Shown here: one piece after another, positions 22,011 to 30,541 of the stretch
Position numbering within the stretch: the first letter of the stretch is position 1
How the letters are laid out: every line of letters starts with the position of its first letter
Assembly (NCBI GenBank): GCA_021783475.1
Contig: JAJXTU010000006.1
Location: forward strand, 1 to 39,727
Length of the DNA: 39,727 nt
DNA from: a bacterium
GTDB taxonomy: Bacteria > Thermodesulfobiota > Thermodesulfobiia > Thermodesulfobiales > Thermodesulfobiaceae
Direction: 5' to 3'
Program-made: the position numbers and the translations under genes
Notes under the pieces: generated by a model
Databases searched by the model: none
Told to the model about the DNA's origin: nothing
Seen by the model: only the letters and a program-made list of their open reading frames with translations

Positions 22011-25000
22011 GTGGATAAGAAGCTTAAAGCTTTATCAATTATCAATAGCTTATATGATATAGTTTTTACTTCTAAATTTGTTATTTTTGATAGAAATTTA
22101 TCCATATATAATTTTTGTTTTCTAAATAATTCAAATAATCGAACAGTGTGTGGTTTTACTGATAAAGAGTTAGCTGAAAATAATCTCTTTTTTGAAAACA
22201 TATTTCCCGATGATAGGTCTAAGTTTGTTGAAAGTATTTTTGATTTAGGGGTGGGGGAGAGTTTGCAATATGAGTTTCGCTTCAAATCAAAAGAAGGTAG
22301 TTATACCTGGCTTAGATCTAATATGACAGCATTTAATAAAGATGAGAGATTTATTGAAGTCGGTGGCGTGATAGAATCAATATCTAAAGAGAAAAACCTT
22401 GAGGCTATTTTATATACGATAAAAGAAATCAATCAACTTGCTGTAAAAATAGATAGAGAAGAAGAGCTTTTACAGAGTTTGTGCGACATACTGGTTGATA
22501 AGCTCGGATATGTTGGAGCCTTTCTTGGTGATATAGATTCTGAAAAATTATTCAGATTAAAATATTTTGCAAAGAATATTCCTGATGTTCTTGTGGACAA
22601 CTTTAAAGAAGTTACTATTTCAGTGGATGAAAGAATACCTGAAGGCAGAGGGACAGTAGGTAACGCCTATAGAACAGGGAAAATTTTCTTAATCCCTGAT
22701 ACGTTAAGCTCTGAGAAAATGAGTCCATGGATAACTTATCACAAGAAATATGGCATTCGTTCTACCTGCTCTATACCATTGAGTAAAGATGGTAGGATAG
22801 AATTTGTGCTGGTAATATACTCTAATACGCCTGATCTTTTTAGTGAAGAGTATATGGATATACTTAATGAGATTGAGATGGACATTTCTTTTGCATTGAG
22901 AAAGATCGATAAAGAAAAAAATATACAAATTCTTAGCGATGCAATGGAAGAATCTTCTGAATGGTTCTTGGTGGCGGATGAAACTAGAACTATTTTACAT
23001 GCAAATAAAGCAGTTGAGAAAATTTCTGGTTATAGTTTGGATGAAATCATTGGCAAAAAGATACCTGTCTTTAATTTCGACGATCATTTAAGTGGGTATT
23101 ACGAGAAGGTTTTCGAAAAGGTTTTGGCAGGAGAGAAATGTCAATGTGAAATCGTCAAACAGGCTAAAGATAAAAGTATATTTTATTTAAATACTATAGT
23201 TATTCCGATTTTTTTTGATAATAAGATTTATAGATTTGTAGAACTCTCAAGGGATATAACCAAAGAAAAGCTTCAGCAGGAGAAAATATTGGAGTTAACC
23301 AAGCTTTATATGACGCTTTCAAATATAAATCAACTGATTGTTAGAACTGATTCTGTTAGAGAGCTATATACAATGATGAACGAGATATTAGTTAAAGATG
23401 CAGGTTTTTCAATAGCTTACTTTTCTCTTATTGATGATGAAAATAAGCTAAAGATTTATAATTGTTACTATTTAGAAGATGATGTAGATAGGAAGTATAG
23501 CGAATTTCTAAAGTTCATTGAAGAGAGCTATAAATCTGAGGATATACCTATTTTAATTAAAAAAGGTTTTATTGGTGCGGTTGCAATAGTAAAAAAGGAA
23601 ATTTCTTATTATAACGATCTTCTTACATCTCTAAAGACTGATGAAATCAAAGAAAAATTTAAAGATTATGACTTATTAAGATCTGCTGCTGCAATACCTA
23701 TTTTTAAAAATAATAAAATTTTGGGATCAATTTTTTGTGGCTCTACTAAAAAAGATTTCTTTACTACTGACGTGTTAAGACTTTTAAATGAAATAGGCAG
23801 TGACATAAGTTTCGCTCTGGGAAAAATTGAGATGGAAAGATTTAATACTATGACCTCTCTTGCGCTAAATTCTGGTAGTGACTTTGTAATGGTTACTGAC
23901 AAGAACTTTAAAATTGTTTATGTAAACGATAATGCTCAAAAGATATTTGGATATGCGAAAGATGAATTGATAAATCATCATCACTCTATTATATCCTCAA
24001 GGTCTCAGGGTCTGGGTTTTGCAAGAAGGTTTTATAGGACTATTAGAAGCGGTCAAAAATTTTCAGATTTTTTTGTTTACATGACGAAATCTAGTGAAAA
24101 AATTTATTGTTACACTACAATTACTCCATATTTAATTCGGGGAGAAATAAGATATTATGTCGCAGTAGGCAAAGATATCACCCATTCAAAGTCTCTTGAA
24201 GACAGTTTAAAAAAGTTAAAAGATTTCGACCCTTTAACAGGGCTGTTAAATAGAAACAAATTTATTGAAAGTGCAAACGAATTTATTAAAGTTGCGAAAT
24301 ATGAAAAAAAACTTGCAAGTGTATGCATTATAAATCCAATGAGCTTTTCTGCTATAAATCAGGCTTACGGTTTTTATACTGGTGATTTGATTTTATGCGA
24401 TATATCTAAAAGAATTCAAGACAATCTAAGAGATAACGATTTAATAGCGAAATTGGAATCTGATATGTTTATAATTTTACTAAAAGATATTGCATCTTTG
24501 GAAGATGTTATAAATATAATTTCAAAGTTAAATTCTTTTCTTGAGAAACCATATGATACCCCAAAAGAAAAAGAGGTCCTAGTATCTTTCAATTATGGCG
24601 TAAGTTTTTTCCCAAATGACGGTGAAAATGCCCAAACTCTTGTTGAAAGAGCCAATATCGCTCTGGGTAGCATTAAAAATAGTAAAAATAAGAAGATAGG
24701 CTTTTATAAGAAGGATTTCGAACAAAAAGCAAAGATTAAGCTGGATTTGAGATCAAAATTAGAAAAGGCAATTTTAAACAAAGAATTTGTTCTTTATTAT
24801 CAGCCAATTTTTTCAATAAAAGACAGGAAAATCGTTGGAGCGGAGGCGCTTCTTAGATGGAAGGATAACGGTAATATAGTTTTTCCAATGGATTTTATCC
24901 CAATATTAGAAGAGATGGACCGTATAGTAGAAGTTGAAAAATTTGTAGTTGATAGTGTGTGCAGTAAATTAAGACAGTGGGAATCAAGAGGAAAATCAAG

Positions 25001-25490
25001 TGTACCTATTTCAATCAACCTATCTGAAAGAAGCTTTAAAGATGACAACTTTAGGAAATATATAATCTACTCTGTTAAAAAATATGCTATTCGTAGGGGA
25101 TTTTTTTCCATTGAATTGGTTGAGAGAGTTTTTGTCGATGATTTTGAACACTGCTCTGTAGTATTAAAAAAGTTTAATAGAGAAGGCATATCAATATCGC
25201 TGGATGACTTTGGTACAGGATTTTCATCTCTTAATTATCTTTACAAACTTCGATTTAAATTTTTAAAGGTCGATAAATCATTTATAAACAATATTGCGAA
25301 CGACATAAGGGCAAAATCTATTATTGAAAGCATCATCTTTTTAAGTAAAAAGTTAGATTTGACAACTGTGGCTGAGGGCGTTGAAACGCTTGAACAGTTT
25401 GAGATACTGGAAAGTTTAGGGTGTAATATTGTCCAGGGGTATCTTTTGGCCAGGCCTATGTCTGAAGAGGACTTTGAAGATCTTTTATAA
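22011..25490 (+). CDS. PAS/GAF/degenerate-GGDEF/EAL signalling protein 1 (putative c-di-GMP phosphodiesterase)
   Basis: A 1159-residue cytoplasmic sensor with no membrane helix. The order is PAS (about 35-125), GAF (145-297), PAS (305-420), GAF (440-605), PAS (610-727), GGDEF (737-895), EAL (905-1159). The cyclase signature is ESDMF at 816-820 instead of GGDEF, so diguanylate cyclase activity is unlikely. The EAL site looks complete: EALLR at 945-949, N1003, E1035, DDFGTG at 1065-1070, K1086 and AEGVET at 1121-1126, ending QGYLLARP. It probably hydrolyses c-di-GMP in response to a ligand, redox or gas cue sensed by PAS/GAF. The start is GTG at 22011 with no clear ribosome site; a stop 9 nt upstream excludes extension. 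A homologue of the same type follows. Confidence 0.88.
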   Translation: MDKKLKALSIINSLYDIVFTSKFVIFDRNLSIYNFCFLNNSNNRTVCGFTDKELAENNLFFENIFPDDRSKFVESIFDLGVGESLQYEFRFKSKEGSYTWLRSNMTAFNKDERFIEVGGVIESISKEKNLEAILYTIKEINQLAVKIDREEELLQSLCDILVDKLGYVGAFLGDIDSEKLFRLKYFAKNIPDVLVDNFKEVTISVDERIPEGRGTVGNAYRTGKIFLIPDTLSSEKMSPWITYHKKYGIRSTCSIPLSKDGRIEFVLVIYSNTPDLFSEEYMDILNEIEMDISFALRKIDKEKNIQILSDAMEESSEWFLVADETRTILHANKAVEKISGYSLDEIIGKKIPVFNFDDHLSGYYEKVFEKVLAGEKCQCEIVKQAKDKSIFYLNTIVIPIFFDNKIYRFVELSRDITKEKLQQEKILELTKLYMTLSNINQLIVRTDSVRELYTMMNEILVKDAGFSIAYFSLIDDENKLKIYNCYYLEDDVDRKYSEFLKFIEESYKSEDIPILIKKGFIGAVAIVKKEISYYNDLLTSLKTDEIKEKFKDYDLLRSAAAIPIFKNNKILGSIFCGSTKKDFFTTDVLRLLNEIGSDISFALGKIEMERFNTMTSLALNSGSDFVMVTDKNFKIVYVNDNAQKIFGYAKDELINHHHSIISSRSQGLGFARRFYRTIRSGQKFSDFFVYMTKSSEKIYCYTTITPYLIRGEIRYYVAVGKDITHSKSLEDSLKKLKDFDPLTGLLNRNKFIESANEFIKVAKYEKKLASVCIINPMSFSAINQAYGFYTGDLILCDISKRIQDNLRDNDLIAKLESDMFIILLKDIASLEDVINIISKLNSFLEKPYDTPKEKEVLVSFNYGVSFFPNDGENAQTLVERANIALGSIKNSKNKKIGFYKKDFEQKAKIKLDLRSKLEKAILNKEFVLYYQPIFSIKDRKIVGAEALLRWKDNGNIVFPMDFIPILEEMDRIVEVEKFVVDSVCSKLRQWESRGKSSVPISINLSERSFKDDNFRKYIIYSVKKYAIRRGFFSIELVERVFVDDFEHCSVVLKKFNREGISISLDDFGTGFSSLNYLYKLRFKFLKVDKSFINNIANDIRAKSIIESIIFLSKKLDLTTVAEGVETLEQFEILESLGCNIVQGYLLARPMSEEDFEDLL

Positions 25491-25541
25491 AAAAATTTTT
25501 TTATAGTAAAATAATAATAAATTAGTAGGTTTGGAGCTAAT

Positions 25542-28500
25542 ATGAAAAACTTTGATGAATTTAATGTTTTGCTAAAAAATCTTCCAATTATCATATTTCG
25601 AACAGAATTCTTTCTTAGAGATATGCAGATAGAATACAAAAAAATATCAATATTAAATCCTGATTATTTTTGTGAGCACTATGGTTATTCGATTGATGAA
25701 TTGGGCTCTATAGATTTTTGGCCAAGTAGAATTCATCCCGATGATAAAAGAAAGATTTTTGAGAACCTGTTATGTTTACAGGTGGATAATGTTGCTAGCT
25801 ATGATTGTAGATTTTTGAATAAAGATGGAAACTATATCTGGGTTAGAGTAACCGACAATATAATAAATAGAGATGACTCTTTCTTTGAAAGCGTAGGTTT
25901 TGTGCAAGATATTACAAGAGAAAAGATAATGTTAGATAAAATTGAAGAGTCAAGCGATCTGTTTTCAATAATTTCTGATCAATTTTCTTTAGGAATATGT
26001 GTTTTTAATAAAGATAAGATATTGTATGTAAATAAATTTCTCAAAGATACCCTCGGATTTGTAGAAAAAGATTTTTTAGAGTCAGATATATCGAAGCTTC
26101 ATAAAAATTTGAGTAATTTTGATGAAGTTGAGTTAATATTTCAAGATATCTTTAGCAAAAACGATATTATAAAGTGCGTTAACGATGTTAGGATAAGACG
26201 AAATGACGCAAAAACAAGGTTTTTTAATATCTTGGTAAACCCCTTCAGATATAAAGGCGAAGATTCTTTTTTGTCTATATTTTTTGACATAACAAAACAA
26301 AAAAATTTTGAAATGCTATATTTTGCATTGAAAGATATAAATCAAATACTGGTAAGGTCTGTCCAGGAAGGCGAGGCTCTAAAAAATATTACAGATTTAC
26401 TCGTTAGAAACATAGGATTTAAAAATGCGATATTTGGCGATATTGATGAACAAAAGAATTTTAGGCTTTTGCACAGCACTGGAGGAAGAGATTCTTTTAT
26501 AGAAGACTATAAGTCATTAAATATTTCTGTTGGTTCTGAGGCAAAAGAAAATTATTGCACTATCCAAGCCGCATATTTCTCAGGGAAGATTTCTTTGATT
26601 TCAGATATACTGACGACACAAATGCCAAACGCACTAAAAAATCTATTTATAAAATTTAGCATAAGGTCGGTTTGCTCAATCCCTATTAAGATCTATAACA
26701 AAATTAAATATATTCTTGTAATATTTTCCGATACTCCCGATATGTTTAGCAATGAATACATGAATATACTTGAAGAAATAGAAGAAGACATCTCTTTCGC
26801 AATGGAGAAGATCGATAAGGAGAGGAATATTAAATTTCAACAAGAAAAAATAGTAGAATTGACGAAGTTATACAAAACTATTTCTGAGATCAATAGTTTT
26901 GTTGTAAAGGTAAAAAGTTATACTGAGATCTTTGAAAATGCGCCTAAGATTTTAGTTGAAAATGCAGGATTTGATTTTGTTTTTTTTGCAACTATTAACA
27001 AAGATCATCTTGAAATGAAGAGTTTTTATACCACAAACGATAGATTTGTAGATTTTAAGGACTACATTATTGATGTATATAAGGAAAAAGATATTAGAAA
27101 CCTTAGTGACTTTTTTATAACTGCTCAATCTTTTTTGACTGGAGAAATTGTTGTAGACAATAATATATTAGATTCAAAAAGATATACTCCAGTGAAAGAA
27201 AAATTTAAAGACTTTACTTCACTTTCTGCCGCTGCCATACCAATATATAACAACGAAAATAAAGTTGGAGTGGTATATTATTGTGCTACAAATAAAAAAG
27301 GATATTTTAACGAAAGCATTTTAAACTTGTTAGGCGAGATAGCTAGTGATATTAGTTTTGCACTTAATAAGGTAGAGATGGAGAGATTTAGCTCTCTAAC
27401 TATGTTAGCATTGAATTCTGGAAACGATTTTGTAATTGTTACCGACAAAAATTTTAATATCATATATGTAAGTGATAATACTGAGAGAATTTTTGGATTC
27501 AGTAAGAAAGAGTTAATTGGTAAACATCATTCAATTTTTTCCTCGAAATCCCAAAGCTTAAGTTTTTCCAGAAGATTTTATAGAACGATTAGAGGTGGTC
27601 AAAAATTTGCAGATGTTTTTATATATAAGAAAAAATCTGGTGAAAAATTTTATTGTTATACGACCGTTAGCCCCTTTGTTATAGATAACGATATAAAGTA
27701 CTTTGTGGCGGTTGGCAAAGATATCACTCAGGAAAAGGCGCTGAGCGAATCGGTAGAAAAACTCGTGGATTTTGATTCTTTGACAAACCTGCCAAATAGG
27801 AAAAAATTCTTAGAAGAAGTTGATTCATATTTAAAAATAGCTAAATATAGCAAAAAGATATTTGCTGTTATAATAGTTAACCCTATTTCTTTCTCTGATG
27901 TAAATCATGCTTATGGTTTTTATAAAGGCGATATGGTGTTAAAAGAAATTGCCAAAAGACTTAGGGATCTTTTGTTTGATTTTGATATTATTGCGAGACT
28001 AGAGTCTGAGAAATTTGCTATCCTCGTGAAAGAGCTAGGCTCTTTAGATGATGTGGTAGGAGTTGTTGACAAGGTCTTCCTGGAACTTAATAAGCTCTAT
28101 AATATTGCTGATAATAATATTAAACTATTTTTTAATGTAGGAATAAGCTTTTACCCTGTAGATTCTACTAATGCAGAAAAGCTCCTGGAAAAAGCAAATA
28201 TTGCTGTTAAGGAAGCAAAGGAAAAAGGGGAGAACTCAATAGGATTTTATAAAAAAGAGCTTGAGAGCTTTGCCGTGAAAAGCTTGAAACTCAAGGACGA
28301 TCTGTCGCAAGCTGTCAAAAACAACGAGTTTGTTCTGTATTATCAGCCGTATTTTTCTACTTATAATAAGTCAATGATTGGTGCTGAAGTCTTGCTAAGA
28401 TGGAAAAGAAATGACAATATAATTTTGCCATTTGAATTTATAGCATTTTTAGAAAAAAGCGATTTAATTGTAGAGGTAGAAAGAAGCATAATAGATCATC

Positions 28501-29042
28501 TTGTAGAGAAATTTAATGAATGGCAAATTAATAAATATTCTATCGTTCCCATTTCAGTTAACCTCTCCACCAAGAGCTTTGAATCTACTGATTTTAAGGA
28601 GCACCTGTTTGACCTGTTAAAAAATAATAAATTGCCTCAAAATTATATAAATATTGAGATTATAGAGCGCTTATTTATAAACGATTTCTCAAGCGTAAGA
28701 ATTGAGTTGGAAAATATAAAAAGAAGAGGAATCAGTATCTCATTGGATGATTTTGGCACTGGATTTTCATCGTTTAATTATTTATATCAGCTACCATTAG
28801 ATATATTGAAGATAGACATGTCTTTTATTAGAAACATGTTGGTAGATGATAAGGCTATGGCTATTGTAGAAAGTATTCTAAAACTTGCCAAAAGGCTAAA
28901 AATCAATAGCTTAGCTGAGGGAGTAGAAAATATTGAACAATTAAAGATATTAGAAAAGCTTGGATGTGATTATATTCAAGGCTATCTCTTGGCTAGGCCT
29001 ATGGCTGAAGAAGATTTTGAGGAGTTAATAAAAACCCAATAA
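25542..29042 (+). CDS. PAS/GAF/degenerate-GGDEF/EAL signalling protein 2
   Basis: A 1166-residue tandem paralogue of the upstream protein. The order is PAS (10-125), PAS (135-250), GAF (275-430), GAF (440-610), PAS (615-735), GGDEF (740-905), EAL (910-1166), so the second PAS and first GAF are swapped relative to protein 1. The cyclase signature is ESEKF (821-825), again degenerate. The EAL site has EVLLR at 949-953, keeping the metal-binding Glu, with N1007, E1039, DDFGTG at 1069-1074, K1090 and AEGVEN at 1125-1130. Phosphodiesterase activity is therefore plausible but less certain than for protein 1. A TTTGGAG site lies 7 nt before the ATG. The last third is most alike between the two proteins, and the N-terminal sensors differ most. 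Confidence 0.88.
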   Translation: MKNFDEFNVLLKNLPIIIFRTEFFLRDMQIEYKKISILNPDYFCEHYGYSIDELGSIDFWPSRIHPDDKRKIFENLLCLQVDNVASYDCRFLNKDGNYIWVRVTDNIINRDDSFFESVGFVQDITREKIMLDKIEESSDLFSIISDQFSLGICVFNKDKILYVNKFLKDTLGFVEKDFLESDISKLHKNLSNFDEVELIFQDIFSKNDIIKCVNDVRIRRNDAKTRFFNILVNPFRYKGEDSFLSIFFDITKQKNFEMLYFALKDINQILVRSVQEGEALKNITDLLVRNIGFKNAIFGDIDEQKNFRLLHSTGGRDSFIEDYKSLNISVGSEAKENYCTIQAAYFSGKISLISDILTTQMPNALKNLFIKFSIRSVCSIPIKIYNKIKYILVIFSDTPDMFSNEYMNILEEIEEDISFAMEKIDKERNIKFQQEKIVELTKLYKTISEINSFVVKVKSYTEIFENAPKILVENAGFDFVFFATINKDHLEMKSFYTTNDRFVDFKDYIIDVYKEKDIRNLSDFFITAQSFLTGEIVVDNNILDSKRYTPVKEKFKDFTSLSAAAIPIYNNENKVGVVYYCATNKKGYFNESILNLLGEIASDISFALNKVEMERFSSLTMLALNSGNDFVIVTDKNFNIIYVSDNTERIFGFSKKELIGKHHSIFSSKSQSLSFSRRFYRTIRGGQKFADVFIYKKKSGEKFYCYTTVSPFVIDNDIKYFVAVGKDITQEKALSESVEKLVDFDSLTNLPNRKKFLEEVDSYLKIAKYSKKIFAVIIVNPISFSDVNHAYGFYKGDMVLKEIAKRLRDLLFDFDIIARLESEKFAILVKELGSLDDVVGVVDKVFLELNKLYNIADNNIKLFFNVGISFYPVDSTNAEKLLEKANIAVKEAKEKGENSIGFYKKELESFAVKSLKLKDDLSQAVKNNEFVLYYQPYFSTYNKSMIGAEVLLRWKRNDNIILPFEFIAFLEKSDLIVEVERSIIDHLVEKFNEWQINKYSIVPISVNLSTKSFESTDFKEHLFDLLKNNKLPQNYINIEIIERLFINDFSSVRIELENIKRRGISISLDDFGTGFSSFNYLYQLPLDILKIDMSFIRNMLVDDKAMAIVESILKLAKRLKINSLAEGVENIEQLKILEKLGCDYIQGYLLARPMAEEDFEELIKTQ

Positions 29043-29047
29043 AATAA

Positions 29048-29134
29048 TGGTGCCGAGGGTGGGACTCGAACCCACACATCCGTGAGGATACTGGATTTTG
29101 AGTCCAGCGCGTCTGCCAATTTCACCACCTCGGC
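29048..29134 (-). tRNA. tRNA-Leu (anticodon CAA)
   Basis: An 87-nt class II tRNA read on the minus strand: acceptor GCCGAGG/CCTCGGC, anticodon stem CTGGA/TCCAG with loop CTCAAAA (CAA, leucine), long variable arm, T-arm GTGGGTTCGAGTCCCAC and encoded CCA. Its 3' end is 5 nt from the end of the convergent EAL gene. Confidence 0.96.
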
Positions 29135-29174
29135 CTGTATATTAGAGAAAATATATAACAAAAAGTCCAAAAAG

Positions 29175-29462
29175 TCAAACATATTTCCAACCATCAATTA
29201 CAAGTTGATGTCTACCAAGAGACTTTTTTAGCTTAATAGTTAAGTCTCTATTGTATTGAACGTCCTTTGGGAGGTATATCTTTATCCCATCAACTTCTGA
29301 AATCTCAAACCTAGTTGGGTCCTTTGGTACGCCCAACTTAATTGAAGGCGGAAACTTTATGTCTCCAACACAGGTGCCAATTGATGGGTAATCATCAAAA
29401 TATACAATGTTTCCATTTTTGCTAATATACAACTTTGCGTCATTAGCAATTGATAAAGTCAT
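29175..29462 (-). CDS. Small HesB/IscA-like protein (possible CC/Se-motif family)
   Basis: A 95-residue protein starting MTLSIANDAKLYISKNG, which resembles the N-terminus of HesB/IscA-like proteins. The middle, SIGTCVGDIKFPPSIKLGVP, then KDPTRFEISEVDGIKIYLPK, and the end LVIDGWK recall, from memory, a small family named for a CC or Cys-Sec motif. Here only one cysteine (GTCVG) stands at that place and no in-frame TGA is present. The longest frame starts at 29474, but GAGGG lies just before the ATG at 29462, which also fits the family start. The gene lies between two tRNA-Leu genes on the same strand, 25 nt from one and 40 nt from the other, and may be co-transcribed with them. The function is unknown; the family match is unverified. 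Confidence 0.6.
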   Translation of the reverse strand: MTLSIANDAKLYISKNGNIVYFDDYPSIGTCVGDIKFPPSIKLGVPKDPTRFEISEVDGIKIYLPKDVQYNRDLTIKLKKSLGRHQLVIDGWKYV

Positions 29463-29487
29463 ATGTACCCTCATTTTAAAAAAATAT

Positions 29488-29574
<87 letters not shown>

Positions 29575-29582
29575 CTATTCAT

Positions 29583-29611
29583 AAGTTACAATATTTATAA
29601 GACACTGTCAA
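29583..29611 (-). promoter_or_regulatory. Promoter of the tRNA-Leu cluster
   Basis: On the minus strand a consensus TTGACA (29611-29606) is followed after exactly 17 nt by TAACTT (29588-29583), a weak -10 box. The expected start is within a few bases of the tRNA-Leu(CAG) 5' end. Confidence 0.5.
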
Positions 29612-29948
29612 ATATTCACATATTTTATTATATTAGACTTAGTTTAATCTGAATTCAATTTGCTATATTTTTAAAGACGATTTAGATTTTAAGGCTATGA
29701 GATTTAGAGCAGTTGAAGGCTAAAAAAATTCACTAATGATTCTTGCAGTACATTTGCATTATTGTAGTAATATTTGGAGAAAATGGCAATAATAAATGTC
29801 TATTCTGCCCAACATAAATTGGAGTTTCTATTTTTCAATTGTTATATATTTATGTTAATATTATGTAAAAGTAATATGATTGATATTTGACAACTAAATA
29901 TTATCTATATTTACAAAATTGTCTTTCTGGTTTAGAATTTATGAAATC
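29612..29948. other. Gene-poor spacer upstream of the efflux operon
   Basis: About 340 nt of AT-rich sequence with no recognisable gene. It holds a TTGACA box at 29887-29892 on the plus strand with only weak -10 candidates, probably part of the tetR promoter. It also holds a 35-codon plus-strand frame at 29783-29890 with GGAG 4 nt before its ATG, encoding a hydrophobic peptide that resembles nothing known to me. Confidence 0.5.
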
Positions 29949-29962
29949 TGACTGATTGGTCA
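29949..29962. promoter_or_regulatory. Candidate TetR operator
   Basis: TGACTGATTGGTCA is an imperfect palindrome of the form TGAC-nn-AT-nn-GTCA, ending 3 nt before the first possible tetR start. TGAC/GTCA half-sites are common for TetR-family regulators. Binding here would let the regulator repress its own efflux operon. Confidence 0.45.
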
Positions 29963-29965
29963 TAA

Positions 29966-30541
29966 ATGGAGATTATGAATATAGAAGATAAAATTTTGAA
30001 AATTGCTTTTGAACACTTTTCACAAAAAGGGTATGCTCAAGTCAGAATAGGCGACATCTCTAAAGAGGCAGATATAGGTAAGGGCACAGTATACCTTTAT
30101 TTTAATTCTAAAAGAGATCTTTTCTATTCTACTATGGAACATGCCTTTAGAAAGTTATCAGAGATTCTCTGGTTGGACAAAGATTTTAATAGTGTTCTAA
30201 GCTTGAGAGCTTTTGTTTACGACTATTTTGATAATTGGGAGCTTGCTAGCAGGTTAGGCAGCTTGGTATTGGAAGGGCTCTCGCTGGGCGATAGAGCTTT
30301 TTATAGTGAGTTAAGAAGCGTTAGAGATAGATACATTATCGAAGATCTTGATAAAATTATTAAGAATCTCATGAAGGTAAACATAATTCGTGAGATTGAT
30401 CCAAGAATGGTTTCGCTTTTTATTTGGGGAAATTTAGTATTTTTTACAACTTTAGTTTTGAAAGGGGAAGAGATTAAATTGGATAAAAAAGAAATATGGC
30501 AAATGATTTTCTCAGGTCTTACTTCGGGGTTGATTAAATGA
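29966..30541 (+). CDS. TetR/AcrR family transcriptional regulator
   Basis: A 191-residue (or 188-residue) one-domain repressor. The N-terminal helix-turn-helix matches the TetR pattern: KILKIAFEHFSQKGYAQVRIGDISKEADIGKGTVYLYFNSKRDLF (in parts), about residues 8-52. The C-terminal ligand-binding domain is helical and unspecific. Two starts are possible: ATG at 29966 without a ribosome site, or ATG at 29975 with GGAG only 3 nt upstream. The stop overlaps the start of the downstream tolC gene (ATGA), so it heads the efflux operon and most likely controls it through the palindrome just upstream. Confidence 0.9.
   Translation: MEIMNIEDKILKIAFEHFSQKGYAQVRIGDISKEADIGKGTVYLYFNSKRDLFYSTMEHAFRKLSEILWLDKDFNSVLSLRAFVYDYFDNWELASRLGSLVLEGLSLGDRAFYSELRSVRDRYIIEDLDKIIKNLMKVNIIREIDPRMVSLFIWGNLVFFTTLVLKGEEIKLDKKEIWQMIFSGLTSGLIK

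Noticed and set aside
25486-25505. 20-bp perfect palindrome TATAAAAAAATTTTTTTATA at the end of the first EAL gene
   Set aside because: It is pure A/T with no loop and includes the stop codon. In such AT-rich DNA it can arise by chance, and it lacks a GC stem needed for a terminator.
25241-25639. 132-codon minus-strand frame across the junction of the two EAL genes
   Set aside because: It overlaps conserved EAL and PAS coding sequence on the plus strand and shows no family resemblance.
29783-29890. 35-codon plus-strand frame with a GGAG site before tetR
   Set aside because: It is too short and AT-biased to support as a gene, has no recognisable pattern, and the ribosome-site match may be chance.
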